Positions 1-7,788 are shown, numbered from the stretch's first letter. The stretch is DNA of 14,061 nucleotides from Thioglobus_B sp964558405 (GCA_964558405.1 CAZLDG010000034.1:1-14061), one strand, 5' to 3'. Numbers and translations: made by a program. Notes: generated by a model not told the origin, from the letters alone.

Positions 1-586
1 TTTTCCCTATCATTGGACTCATTGTCAATGCTTTATGCGAGAAAATTTCTTGGGTTGAGCTGTGTTGATTGACATAAATGAGCAAAATAGGGCTTTGTGG
101 CGGGTCTATGGGGCTAAGTTGTTCGCCAATTCCTTCAACCCAGGCGCTACGCGCAAAAATAAAAAACGGCACATCCGCACCCAAATTAACCCCAATCTCT
201 ATCAGCTGTTGTTGCGACAAGCCAGTGTTCCACAATTGATTCAGTGCAATCAATACCGTGGCTGCATTGGAGGAGCCACCACCCAGGCCAGCACCAGCGG
301 GAATGCGTTTATCAATGGCAATGTCCGCACCCAGCGCACAACCGCTAAATTGTTGCAAGGCCTTGGCACTTTTAATCAGCAAATCGTGCTCGGGGTCGAT
401 ATTCTCATTGCCAGCGGTGCGACAAATTAATCCGTCATCGCGCACATTGATTTGAATCTCATCGTAAAAATCGAGTAGCTGAAAGATGCTTTGCAAATTG
501 TGATAGCCATCAGCGCGCTTAGAGGTGATGTGCAAAAATAGATTGATTTTTGCCGGAGATTGCCAAATATGAGGCAGTTTAGACAT
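1..586 (-). CDS. ispE: 4-diphosphocytidyl-2-C-methyl-D-erythritol kinase (partial, C-terminus off the window)
   Basis: Cytoplasmic GHMP-family kinase that phosphorylates the 2-hydroxyl of CDP-methylerythritol in the MEP route to isoprenoid precursors. I translated the strand by hand from an ATG at 586. The first 195 residues show AKINLFL (12-18, with the likely active-site Lys13), RADGYH (24-29), the glycine-rich ATP loop PAGAGLGGGSSNAA (96-109) and GADVPFF (136-142, with the likely catalytic Asp138). These are the family hallmarks in the right order. The family is usually about 280-290 residues, so roughly the last 90 lie beyond position 1. The start codon overlaps the 3' end of orn by 8 nt (579-586), so translation is probably coupled to orn. 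It is the last visible gene of the pepP-trpD-orn-ispE run. No stop occurs in frame within the window. Confidence 0.95.
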   Translation of the reverse strand, partial: MSKLPHIWQSPAKINLFLHITSKRADGYHNLQSIFQLLDFYDEIQINVRDDGLICRTAGNENIDPEHDLLIKSAKALQQFSGCALGADIAIDKRIPAGAGLGGGSSNAATVLIALNQLWNTGLSQQQLIEIGVNLGADVPFFIFARSAWVEGIGEQLSPIDPPQSPILLIYVNQHSSTQEIFSHKALTMSPMIGK

Positions 587-1121
587 CGATAAACACGTCG
601 CGATAATATTTCAATTCATCAATCGAGTCACGAATATCACTCAGTGCCAAATGTGCCGACTCACCCGTTCGTTGCATAGTGGCTTCGGGCTTCCAGCGTA
701 CCAACAACTCTTTCAAGGTAGAGACGTCGATATGGCGGTAATGGAAGAATTTTTCCAGCTCAGGCATGTAGTTATACAAAAAACGTCGATCTTGACAAAT
801 GGTATTGCCACACATGGGTGAGGCGCCTGGATTGACGTATTGTGCTAAAAACTCTAGGGTTAGGTTCTCAGCCTGCTTGGTAGAAATATCGCTTTTTTTG
901 ACGCGATCAACCAAGCCAGAGTTGGTGTGATGCTCGGTATTCCACTCGTCCATGCCAGCCAGGATGTCGCCACTTTGGTGCACAGCCAGTGCCGGGCCTT
1001 CGGCCAAGATGTTCAAATCTTTATCGGTAACAATGGTGGCAATTTCAATGATGACGTCTTTTTCCGGCAACAGCCCAGTCATCTCTAAATCGATCCAAAT
1101 TAAGTTTGTATCTTTATCCAT
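579..1121 (-). CDS. orn: Oligoribonuclease (DEDDh 3'-5' exonuclease)
   Basis: Degrades 2-5 nt RNA oligomers, including pGpG from cyclic-di-GMP breakdown, to mononucleotides in the cytoplasm. The 180-residue product is almost the length of E. coli Orn (181). It carries the full DEDDh set at positions shifted by one: Asp11 and Glu13 in IDLEMTGL, Asp111 in GNTICQDRRFL, and His157 and Asp162 in the segment ending ALSDIRDSI. The ATG at 1121 lies 3 nt after the trpD stop. The 3' end overlaps the ispE start by 8 nt, so both junctions suggest one transcript and coupled translation. Orn next to ispE and downstream of trpD is not an arrangement I recognise from E. coli. Nothing suggests truncation or transfer. 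Confidence 0.97.
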   Translation of the reverse strand: MDKDTNLIWIDLEMTGLLPEKDVIIEIATIVTDKDLNILAEGPALAVHQSGDILAGMDEWNTEHHTNSGLVDRVKKSDISTKQAENLTLEFLAQYVNPGASPMCGNTICQDRRFLYNYMPELEKFFHYRHIDVSTLKELLVRWKPEATMQRTGESAHLALSDIRDSIDELKYYRDVFIDV

Positions 1122-1124
1122 GGA

Positions 1125-2144
1125 TTAACAACCGGTTGATTCGCGCACGAAGTCATCGAGTTTTTGATGCGCATCGCCACTGTTTAAGATACTAAGCGCC
1201 TTATCAACACCTGCTTGCAAGCTATCGGTTAAATCCGCTGCGTAGATGGCAGCACCCGCATTCAGGGCAATGATGTTTTTGGCGGCGCCTTCAACACCAT
1301 CGAGTGCTTGCTGAATCAGTATCAGAGAGCTTTCAGCATCTTCTGCTTTAATATCCTCTAGTGAGCCTAACGGCAGACCAAAATCACTTGGATTAATACG
1401 ATAGGTGCTGACTTGACCATCTTTAAGTTCGGCCACATAAGTGTCATCGGCAATCGAGATTTCATCTAGGCCATCGGCTGAGTGCACCACCAAAACATGT
1501 TTTGAACCCAGGGCTTTGAGTACATTGGCAATTGGTTCAACCAAGTTTTTGTCATATACGCCCATCACTTGGTGTGGCGCACCAGCGGGATTGGTCAGTG
1601 GGCCTAACACATTAAAAATGGTGCGAACAGCCAACTCTCGACGCGGGCCGATGGCGTGTTTCATGGCGCTATGATGTGCAGGCGCAAACATAAAGCCCAC
1701 ACCAATCTTATCCACACAATTGCCGATTTGTTCGGCGCTCATCTCTAAATTAACCCCGGCGGCTTCCAATACATCTGCGCTGCCAGATTTAGAGGAAATA
1801 GAGCGGTTGCCATGTTTGGCCACTTGACCACCAGCGGCAGCCACCACAAAGGCGCAGGCGGTTGAAACGTTAAACAAGCCTAAGCCATCACCACCTGTGC
1901 CACAGGTATCAACCAGGTGCTTGGTTTTTTTCAGCTGAACACCGGTTGCCAGGCTACGCATCACTTTGGCAGCTGCAGTAATTTCTGCCACGCTTTCGCC
2001 TTTCATCGATAGGGCGACTAAAAATGCACCAATTTGCGCATCGGTGGCTTTACCAGTCATGACTTCGGTCATCACCTCGTGCATTTGTGCTTCGCTTAAA
2101 TCTTCTCTGGCGATAACCTGCTTTATTGCTTGTTGTATATTCAT
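1125..2144 (-). CDS. trpD: Anthranilate phosphoribosyltransferase
   Basis: Transfers phosphoribosyl from PRPP to anthranilate, the second committed step of tryptophan synthesis, in the cytoplasm. The 339-residue length is typical of the single-domain enzyme. There is no fused TrpG glutaminase domain, so an anthranilate synthase amidotransferase must be encoded elsewhere. Visible motifs are GTGGD (82-86, PRPP pyrophosphate loop), KHGNR followed by SISSKSGSADVLEAAGVNL (from 110, anthranilate and PRPP contacts) and RTIFNVLGPLTNP (174-186). The helical N-terminal domain also fits the family. The ATG at 2144 overlaps the pepP stop as ATGA, a sign of translational coupling, and orn starts 3 nt after its stop. 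The usual partners trpG and trpC are not adjacent; pepP and orn flank it instead. Thymidine phosphorylase family members share the fold, but the motifs here are TrpD-specific. Confidence 0.97.
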   Translation of the reverse strand: MNIQQAIKQVIAREDLSEAQMHEVMTEVMTGKATDAQIGAFLVALSMKGESVAEITAAAKVMRSLATGVQLKKTKHLVDTCGTGGDGLGLFNVSTACAFVVAAAGGQVAKHGNRSISSKSGSADVLEAAGVNLEMSAEQIGNCVDKIGVGFMFAPAHHSAMKHAIGPRRELAVRTIFNVLGPLTNPAGAPHQVMGVYDKNLVEPIANVLKALGSKHVLVVHSADGLDEISIADDTYVAELKDGQVSTYRINPSDFGLPLGSLEDIKAEDAESSLILIQQALDGVEGAAKNIIALNAGAAIYAADLTDSLQAGVDKALSILNSGDAHQKLDDFVRESTGC

Positions 2145-3358
2145 TTCATTAAATTCTCTATGTCATTAATTTCTTTTACCACGCCGCGAGTTAGCACCTG
2201 GTGACCATTGTCGGTAACCAACACATTGTCCTCAATGCGCACACCGATGTTGTGATAAACGGGGTCAATTTTAGCATTTTCACGAATGTATATACCTGGT
2301 TCGACAGTGGTAATCATACCCGGGGTGAATTCACGAAACTCATCAGCGGTTTTGTAACTGCCCACATCGTGCACATCTAATCCCAGCCAATGTCCGGTAC
2401 CATGCATGAAAAATTCACTCAATTCTTCACCTGATTGTATAAGGCCCAACTCCATCAGCCCCTGTTTAATAACTTGTGAGCTGATTTCATGCATTTGGTT
2501 AATGCGCACGCCTGGCTTAATGCACTCAATTGCAGCAGTTTGTGCATCGAGTACCAGTTGATAGATCTGTTTTTGTGCGCTGGTGAATTTGCCGTTAATA
2601 GGAAAAGTTCGGGTGATGTCACTGGCGTAGTTCTCCAACTCGCAACCCGCATCAATCAGTACCAAATCACCCTCATTGAGGACTTGGTTGTTATTAATAT
2701 AATGCAGCACACAAGCATTGGCGCCGCCAGCGACAATCGGTGTGTAGGCGTGCACCGTATTGTGCTTGGCGAAAAAACCATCAAAGATACTTTGTAGTTC
2801 GTATTCGTACTGACCCGGCTTGACGCTTTGCATGGCCAGCATATGCGCTTTGGCAGAAATATTGGCCGCCGCTTGCATGATGGCAATCTCTGAGTCGTCT
2901 TTGACCAGGCGCATTTCGTGTACCAGATGGCTAACACTTTTTCGGGGTTGCTCTCTCAGTAGTGTTAAGATTTGTTCATCTAGCGCTGTGGATTTAACCT
3001 CAAAGTAGATGGCAGTTGCTGAATCGATAATGGGTTTTAATTGAGCCTCTATCTTGTCAATGGCATAGGCTTTATTGGCGCCCAGTATCTGGCAGGCACG
3101 CTCAACACCCAGACGCTCCCCGTCCCAAATCTCACGTGCTGGATCTTTGTCTCGTAAAAATAGATGATAAGTATCATGGGTCAGAACCATTACCGCTTCG
3201 GGCTCGTTAAAGCCAGTCAGATAAAAAAAATCCGAGTCGGCTCTAAAGGGATAATGTACATCGCCACAGCGTAGCTTTTCGCTATTGGTGGAGATAATAA
3301 CCACACAACCAGGCTCAAGTTGTTCCAGCAGTGCTGCTCTGCGTTTTTGATGTATCAT
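2141..3358 (-). CDS. pepP: Xaa-Pro aminopeptidase (metallopeptidase M24B)
   Basis: Cytoplasmic metallopeptidase that removes N-terminal residues preceding proline. The 405 residues comprise an N-terminal aminopeptidase-P domain (about 1-130, with HYPFRADSDFFYLTGF at 35-50) and a C-terminal pita-bread domain. All five dinuclear metal ligands are present: Asp236 (LIDAG), Asp247 (SDITR), His323 (HGTGHWLGLDVHD), Glu353 (TVEPGIY) and Glu376 (RIEDN). E. coli PepP is 441 residues, so this is a somewhat shorter member. The ATG at 3358 sits 40 nt from the divergent rsmE start, and only a weak ribosome site (GGGTAA) precedes it. It is the first gene of the minus-strand run and overlaps trpD by 4 nt. 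In many gammaproteobacteria pepP leads a ubiquinone hydroxylase cluster; here it leads trpD-orn-ispE. I see no clear promoter in 3359-3398. Confidence 0.94.
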   Translation of the reverse strand: MIHQKRRAALLEQLEPGCVVIISTNSEKLRCGDVHYPFRADSDFFYLTGFNEPEAVMVLTHDTYHLFLRDKDPAREIWDGERLGVERACQILGANKAYAIDKIEAQLKPIIDSATAIYFEVKSTALDEQILTLLREQPRKSVSHLVHEMRLVKDDSEIAIMQAAANISAKAHMLAMQSVKPGQYEYELQSIFDGFFAKHNTVHAYTPIVAGGANACVLHYINNNQVLNEGDLVLIDAGCELENYASDITRTFPINGKFTSAQKQIYQLVLDAQTAAIECIKPGVRINQMHEISSQVIKQGLMELGLIQSGEELSEFFMHGTGHWLGLDVHDVGSYKTADEFREFTPGMITTVEPGIYIRENAKIDPVYHNIGVRIEDNVLVTDNGHQVLTRGVVKEINDIENLMK

Positions 3359-3398
3359 TTACCCAGTATTTAGATCAGATTAAGACGCAAAAGATACC

Positions 3399-4112
3399 AT
3401 GAAAACTCCTCGACTGTATCAAAACACCTTGTTTAAAGTTGGCGAGACTTGTGTGCTTAATCAGGCGGTTGCCCATCATTTGTTTAAGGTTTTACGTGCT
3501 GGTAGCGCCCAGGAGATTATTCTTTTTAATGGCGATGGCCAGGATTATCAAGCCCAGGTGTTGGCTGATAAAACCGCCGAGGTAAAGATCCTCTCTAGGG
3601 TGAAAAACACCACAGAGTCCAAATTAGAGACCACCTTAATCCAAGGGATTGCCAAAGGTGAAAAGATGGACTTTCTCATACAAAAAGCCGTGGAGTTGGG
3701 CGTGAATCGTATTATTCCGATGACCTCCAGTCGTTGCGTGGTCAAACTCAAAGGTGAGAAGGCTGATAAGCGTTTGGCGCATTGGCGCAAGATTATCATT
3801 CATGCCTGCGAACAATCGGGTCGATCGGTTGTGCCAGAATTGTTAGATATCCACACCCTAGACCAGGTGCTGAATCTGAATTTGGCGCACTTATTTGTAC
3901 TGCATCATCGCGCTGATCAGTCCTTGAACGCCTATCCGGCTACTGAGCAAGCCACACTGTTGATTGGTCCTGAAGGCGGGCTGAGCTCAGCAGAGATTGA
4001 TCAAGCACTAGATGCTGGCGCGCAACCGCTACTTTTGGGTGGGCGCATTCTAAGAACCGAAACGGCTTCACTGACCGCCTTGGCCAATATGCAATTGCTA
4101 TGGGGTAGTTAG
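3399..4112 (+). CDS. rsmE: 16S rRNA (uracil-1498-N3)-methyltransferase
   Basis: SPOUT-class methyltransferase that uses S-adenosylmethionine to methylate U1498 in the decoding region of 16S rRNA. The 237-residue product has an N-terminal PUA-like RNA-binding part (about 1-70, including HHLFKVLRAG), then KGEKMDFLIQKAVELGV (86-102) and HACEQSGR (135-142). The knot region that binds the methyl donor carries LLIGPEGGLSSAEI (187-200) and LGGRILRTETASLTAL (213-228). Length and motif order match the family (E. coli RsmE is 243). It diverges from pepP across 40 nt. It is apparently monocistronic: its stop lies 15 nt inside the 3' end of the convergent dsrS gene. In E. coli rsmE sits beside gshB; that partner is not here. 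Confidence 0.96.
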   Translation: MKTPRLYQNTLFKVGETCVLNQAVAHHLFKVLRAGSAQEIILFNGDGQDYQAQVLADKTAEVKILSRVKNTTESKLETTLIQGIAKGEKMDFLIQKAVELGVNRIIPMTSSRCVVKLKGEKADKRLAHWRKIIIHACEQSGRSVVPELLDIHTLDQVLNLNLAHLFVLHHRADQSLNAYPATEQATLLIGPEGGLSSAEIDQALDAGAQPLLLGGRILRTETASLTALANMQLLWGS

Positions 4113-5138
4113 GGTTTTAATCGCTTGCTGAATAGGACCGAGGGTGTTAGAGAGTTTTTTGCGGATTGCCGAGCCGGTGAGGTTGTGCGCAGAGATGTAA
4201 CTCACTACCAATTGCTCGCCAACCCCGGCCAGCAACAAGCGTGCACGTAATTGCTCATTATCTTGGCCCAAGGCTTGTATAGCCTCAGCCACTTGCTGTT
4301 CAATGGCCGCAATACTCAAGCCTTTATCAATCAGCGGGTGTTGTAGATAATTGCCTAATACCTCTAGGGTGCGATAGAGTACATCTTCTTGGTTGATTTT
4401 TTTGAGAATATGACCCACGGTTTTTAACAGCACCTGTCCTGATTCGGTGCCAGCCACTGCTAAATCTGCGTGTTCAAATGCTTGGGCGGTCGTATTATCG
4501 GTATTGGGAAGTTCATTCGGTAGACGTTCAAGAAAACCCACCAAAAACGCAGTTTTTCGCAAACCTTGTTGCCACATTCTGGCTTTGGCGCTCTCATCAA
4601 TTAAGTCGGCTTGTAGTACCAGATTGGTGGTATCGATTAGTGTCTCGGTGTTGTCGGTAAATGGCAAGAACTCTAATAAATATTGGGCAATCTGTTTGCC
4701 AATAGGGTGGTTAACCACAAAATCTTTAGACAACAAAAAGCGTGCAATCTCCGCTTGTTCATCGGTATTGGTAGCGCACCACCAGGTTAGCTCGATTAGC
4801 TCATCGTCTAAATGTTGGGAGTTCGCCACTGCCACCACGGCTTCAATCTCGCCCAGTTTGAGTAGTGATTTGAGATTGGCAGAGCTGACTTGACCCATGC
4901 GCGACCAGCGCTTTAAATAAGAAGGGTAACCACCCATTGCGCCTAGTACTTGGGCAACTAGCAGCTTTTTCACCGCTTTGAGATAGGCGTCAGAATCACC
5001 CTCTGGATGTAGTTGGATGGCTTGTTCTTGGGCTTTGGCATTAAGACCTACCACCATGAGCTTGTATCGGTCGATACGGATGGCAATCGAGGTAGAAATC
5101 AGAACATTAAGTTTTAGCGTGTCTTCTGCGCTTAGCAT
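4098..5138 (-). CDS. dsrS: DsrS-like protein of sulfur oxidisers, function unknown
   Basis: A 346-residue, probably cytoplasmic, largely helical protein with no signal peptide, membrane segment or catalytic motif that I can see. The pattern resembles, from memory, the DsrS family encoded at the end of the dsr operon in Allochromatium-type sulfur oxidisers. Matching features are an opening like SAEDTLKLNVL (3-13), then GGYPSYLKRWSRMGQ (69-83), LLKLGEIEAVVAVA (92-105), QYLLEFLPF (152-160) and RKTAFLVGFLERLP (194-207). The biochemical role of DsrS is not established, so I assign family, not function. The ATG at 5138 is supported by AAGG seven bases upstream. proC lies upstream on the same strand, 86 nt away, and the 3' end overlaps rsmE by 15 nt. 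No other dsr gene is in the window. If the family call is wrong, treat it as a conserved hypothetical. Confidence 0.65.
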   Translation of the reverse strand: MLSAEDTLKLNVLISTSIAIRIDRYKLMVVGLNAKAQEQAIQLHPEGDSDAYLKAVKKLLVAQVLGAMGGYPSYLKRWSRMGQVSSANLKSLLKLGEIEAVVAVANSQHLDDELIELTWWCATNTDEQAEIARFLLSKDFVVNHPIGKQIAQYLLEFLPFTDNTETLIDTTNLVLQADLIDESAKARMWQQGLRKTAFLVGFLERLPNELPNTDNTTAQAFEHADLAVAGTESGQVLLKTVGHILKKINQEDVLYRTLEVLGNYLQHPLIDKGLSIAAIEQQVAEAIQALGQDNEQLRARLLLAGVGEQLVVSYISAHNLTGSAIRKKLSNTLGPIQQAIKTLTTP

Positions 5139-5147
5139 AGTTGCCTT

Positions 5148-5169
5148 ATGGCTGTTGATGGCTGTTGAT
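5148..5169. repeat. Short tandem repeat, 10-nt unit, about 2.2 copies
   Basis: On the plus strand the unit ggctgttgat occurs at 5150-5159 and 5160-5169, preceded by the partial copy 'at'. On the coding strand of dsrS it reads as two copies of ATCAACAGCC ending just upstream of the AAGG ribosome site and the ATG at 5138. It lies in the probable dsrS leader. A function is not shown; it could be a simple slippage duplication. Confidence 0.8.
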
Positions 5170-5204
5170 TATCGTCAAGTTTGCGCGTCTAAATACTCTG
5201 GCAA

Positions 5205-5223
5205 ATTGTGGGTAATACACAAT
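5205..5223 (-). terminator. Weak stem-loop just after the proC stop
   Basis: A perfect 6-bp inverted repeat, ATTGTG (5205-5210) and CACAAT (5218-5223), with a 7-nt loop, begins one base past the proC stop codon on the minus strand. The stem is A/U-rich and followed only by a short U run (UUUG), so it is at best an inefficient terminator or an RNA-end stabiliser between proC and dsrS. Chance occurrence is possible. Confidence 0.25.
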
Positions 5224-5224
5224 G

Positions 5225-6049
5225 TTATTGATCGCCCAACTCGGCGCCCAGCTCACCGGCTCGAGTATAGGCAGCGCGCAGGGCATGGGCAACAATCACC
5301 TCAAAGTCCTGATCCTGGAAAGATTCAATTGCGGCTTGTGTGGTGCCATTAGGTGAGGTAACTTGTTCACGCAGTTTGCGCACACTATCGGGTGCGTTGC
5401 TGGCCATCATCGCTGCACCCAGCGCAGTTTCAATGCTCAGCTGACTGGCTGTGGCTTTGTCTAGACCTAGCGCCTCACCAGCCTTGGTCATCGATTCAAT
5501 CATTAAAAAGAAATACGCAGGGCCAGAGCCAGAGACAGCGGTTACCGCATCCAGTAGTGGTTCGCTTTCCACCCAGAGTGATTTGCCAACGGCATTCATA
5601 ATTTGCTCAGCCGCGGTTTTTTGCACCTCGGTGGTGTGTTCATTGGCAAACAAACCGCTAACACCTTGTCCTAATAGAGCCGGTGTGTTGGGCATGGTCC
5701 GCACAATGGCTTTGTTTTTACCCAGCCAACGATCAATGTCATGCGAATGCACACCAGCTGCAATTGAGACAATCAACTGTTCTTGCACCTGCGTGGCAAT
5801 CTCACCGCAAACCTGTGCCAACACTTGGGGCTTGGTGGCTAATACCACCACATCACAGGCTTTTGCCAGTTGTGCATTATCCGTAAAAACTTCAAGGTTA
5901 AACTCTTGCTGACGCAGGGATAATAACTCGCTGTTGGTGTCGCTGATAGCAAGGTTTTCTGGTGCATAACCATTGTTTATCAGACCAGATATAAGTGCAT
6001 AGGCCATATTTCCGGCACCAATAAAACCAATAGTCGAAGGATTTTGCAT
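5225..6049 (-). CDS. proC: Pyrroline-5-carboxylate reductase
   Basis: Reduces 1-pyrroline-5-carboxylate to L-proline with NAD(P)H, the last step of proline synthesis, in the cytoplasm. The 274 residues are a standard length. The N-terminal Rossmann fold starts IGFIGAGNMA (7-16, dinucleotide loop). It continues with VVVLATKPQ (67-75) and VRTMPNTPALLGQGV (116-130). The C-terminal helical dimerisation domain has AVSGSGPAYFFLMIE (171-185) and LREQVTSPNGTT (226-237), the family signature. The ATG at 6049 gives the expected N-terminus, but no clear ribosome site precedes it. It diverges from gph across 55 nt, in which I find no convincing promoter hexamers. dsrS follows on the same strand after 86 nt with a possible weak stem-loop between. 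The yggS/yggT genes that often flank proC are absent. Confidence 0.97.
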   Translation of the reverse strand: MQNPSTIGFIGAGNMAYALISGLINNGYAPENLAISDTNSELLSLRQQEFNLEVFTDNAQLAKACDVVVLATKPQVLAQVCGEIATQVQEQLIVSIAAGVHSHDIDRWLGKNKAIVRTMPNTPALLGQGVSGLFANEHTTEVQKTAAEQIMNAVGKSLWVESEPLLDAVTAVSGSGPAYFFLMIESMTKAGEALGLDKATASQLSIETALGAAMMASNAPDSVRKLREQVTSPNGTTQAAIESFQDQDFEVIVAHALRAAYTRAGELGAELGDQ

Positions 6050-6104
6050 TACAATAATTCGCTGTAAAAATTAACAACATTCTACCCATAGAACAAATAT
6101 AAAG

Positions 6105-6773
6105 ATGAAAAAATTTAACCCAAAACTAATCATGATCGATGTAGATGGCACGCTGGTGGATTCGGTTCCAGATCTGGCTTATTGTGTGGACGAAACCATG
6201 AAGGCGATTGGTCGTCAGCCTTGGGGTGAGGCCAAAGTGCGCCACTGGGTGGGTAATGGTGTGCCTAAGTTGGTAGAAAGATCACTTACAGGTGAGCTAG
6301 AAGGCACGGTTGATCCGCAAGCCTATGAACAGGCTTATCCAATTTTTCTAGACCTGTATGCTGAGAACACCTCAGGCAGGTCGTGTCTGTATGCAGGCGT
6401 TAGAGAAGGCATCGATTATCTAAAATCTCAAGGCTATATCCTGGGTTGTGTGACCAATAAGGCAGAGCAATTTACCCATCCGCTATTAAAAGATTTGGGC
6501 ATCTTTGATGAGTTTGGTATTGTGATCTCGGGTGATACATTAGAGAAGAAAAAACCTGATCCATTGCCACTATTACACGGTGCCAAGCATTTTGGTGTTG
6601 AGCCAAGCGAGGCGCTGATGTTGGGCGATTCTATTAGTGATGTAAAGGCCTCTCGCGCTGCTGGATTTGATATTATTTGCATGTCATATGGCTATAACCA
6701 TGGTGAAGACATCCGTGATGCCAATCCAGATTTGGTGATTGACTCAATGGCCGAGCTAAAAGACTATTTGTAA
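6105..6773 (+). CDS. gph: Phosphoglycolate phosphatase (HAD superfamily)
   Basis: Haloacid-dehalogenase-type phosphatase that probably dephosphorylates 2-phosphoglycolate in the cytoplasm. The product has 222 residues (E. coli Gph 252). HAD motif I is IDVDGTLVDS (11-20, nucleophile Asp12 and acid Asp14). Motif II is the VTNK segment with Thr117, motif III is Lys150 in EKKKPDP, and motif IV is LGDSISD with Asp175 and Asp179. A cap domain lies between motifs I and II, with VGNGVPKLVERSLTGE (49-64), the feature that points to Gph rather than a generic HAD protein. In an autotroph this enzyme would clear the RubisCO oxygenase product; in others it handles DNA-repair glycolate. bioA starts 16 nt downstream, so the two are probably co-transcribed. 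The exact substrate is inferred from family membership. Confidence 0.85.
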   Translation: MKKFNPKLIMIDVDGTLVDSVPDLAYCVDETMKAIGRQPWGEAKVRHWVGNGVPKLVERSLTGELEGTVDPQAYEQAYPIFLDLYAENTSGRSCLYAGVREGIDYLKSQGYILGCVTNKAEQFTHPLLKDLGIFDEFGIVISGDTLEKKKPDPLPLLHGAKHFGVEPSEALMLGDSISDVKASRAAGFDIICMSYGYNHGEDIRDANPDLVIDSMAELKDYL

Positions 6774-6789
6774 GTAAAATGTATTCTTA

Positions 6790-7788
6790 ATGGATACATT
6801 TGACCACCAACACATTTGGCACCCTTATAGTGCCCTACCTGCACTGATTAAGACCCATAAGGTTTTATCAGCCAATGGCGTCTATCTAAATCTTGAAGGT
6901 GGTCAACGCGTTATCGATGGCATGAGCTCTTGGTGGAGCGTGGTGCATGGCTATAACCATCCTCAGCTTAATCAGGCAATCCAAGATCAGCTTGGGAAAA
7001 TGTCCCATGTAATGTTTGGTGGTCTCACCCACGATCCAGCCATTGAACTGGCCAAGACTTTGGTGCAGATTAGCGCGCCTAACCTGGACAAGGTATTTTT
7101 TGCTGATTCGGGCTCGGTCTCGGTAGAAGTGGCACTGAAAATGGCACTGCAGTATTGGTACAACCAAGATCAGTCGCAGAAAAATCGCTTNNNNNNNNNN
7201 NNNNNNNNNNNNNNNNNNNNNNNNNNNNNNNNNNNNNNNNNNNNNNNNNNNNNNNNNNNNNNNNNNNNNNNNNNNNNNNNNNNNNNNNNNGGCACCTTGT
7301 TTGCCTACGAACAGGCGGATGTGGTGCCGGATATTTTGTGTCTGGGCAAGGCACTCACCGGTGGCTATATGACCCTGGCCGCCACGCTAACCAGTACTCA
7401 GGTCGCCACCACGGTAGGCACCTTAATGCATGGCCCAACCTTTATGGCTAACCCTTTGGCCTGTCGCGTGGCTTCTGCCAGTATTGCTCTGCTATTAGAG
7501 AGCAATTGGCAGCAGCAGGTTAAGATGATTGAGGCGGTATTTCAACAGGAACTGTCCTCATTAAAAGACGCCAAAGGCGTAGCTGATGTGCGGATTAAAG
7601 GTGCGATTGCCGTGTTAGAATTAACCAATCCAATTGCCGTGGAGGCTACGCAAAAGCGTTTGATTGAATGCGGCGTTTGGCTGCGCCCTTATGGCAAATT
7701 GTTATACGCCATGCCGCCATTTATTATTGATAAGGCACAGTTATTAACACTAACTGCGGCCATGAAAACCATTGTGAGAGAATTATGA
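6790..7788 (+). CDS. bioA: Adenosylmethionine-8-amino-7-oxononanoate aminotransferase (interrupted by assembly gap)
   Basis: PLP-dependent transaminase that converts KAPA to DAPA in biotin synthesis, using S-adenosylmethionine as amino donor. Before the gap, residues 1-133 show WHPY (10-13), GMSSWW (44-49), HGYNHPQL (53-60), MSHVMFGG (71-78) and ADSGSVSVEVA (105-115). After it come LCLGKALTGG, holding the PLP-binding lysine, then HGPTFMANPLAC and the C-terminal GVWLRPYGKLLYAMPP. The 100 N at 7191-7290 remove the centre, including the segment equivalent to YHGDT and the PLP-pyridine aspartate. Comparison with E. coli BioA (429 residues) implies about 117 residues or 350 nt are hidden, so the intact protein is probably about 415 residues. 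It is not a pseudogene on this evidence. The start at 6790 is supported because an ATG at 6779 stops at once. The 3' end overlaps the next gene as ATGA. No other bio gene is adjacent. Confidence 0.95.
   Translation: MDTFDHQHIWHPYSALPALIKTHKVLSANGVYLNLEGGQRVIDGMSSWWSVVHGYNHPQLNQAIQDQLGKMSHVMFGGLTHDPAIELAKTLVQISAPNLDKVFFADSGSVSVEVALKMALQYWYNQDQSQKNRXXXXXXXXXXXXXXXXXXXXXXXXXXXXXXXXXXGTLFAYEQADVVPDILCLGKALTGGYMTLAATLTSTQVATTVGTLMHGPTFMANPLACRVASASIALLLESNWQQQVKMIEAVFQQELSSLKDAKGVADVRIKGAIAVLELTNPIAVEATQKRLIECGVWLRPYGKLLYAMPPFIIDKAQLLTLTAAMKTIVREL
7191..7290. other. Assembly gap of 100 N inside bioA
   Basis: Exactly 100 N, a conventional placeholder for a gap of unknown size. The flanking bioA pieces align to E. 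coli BioA residues near 137 and near 255, so the true length is probably about 350 nt. The reading frame across the N run is kept only because of the placeholder length. Confidence 0.95.

Noticed and set aside
62..455. Two plus-strand open frames at the left edge
   Set aside because: They lie antisense to ispE, whose minus-strand translation shows all GHMP kinase motifs; the plus-strand frames show no recognisable domain.
3359..3398. Divergent promoters between pepP and rsmE
   Set aside because: I found no -35/-10 pair with acceptable match and spacing on either strand; promoters must exist nearby but cannot be placed.
4447..4893. A 148-codon plus-strand frame opposite dsrS
   Set aside because: It is low in complexity, rich in Ser and Ala, lacks any domain, and is antisense to a longer frame with a ribosome site and family-like segments.
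6790..7788. bioA as a truncated or decaying gene
   Set aside because: The short length comes from a 100-N placeholder; both flanks are well conserved and in frame with BioA.
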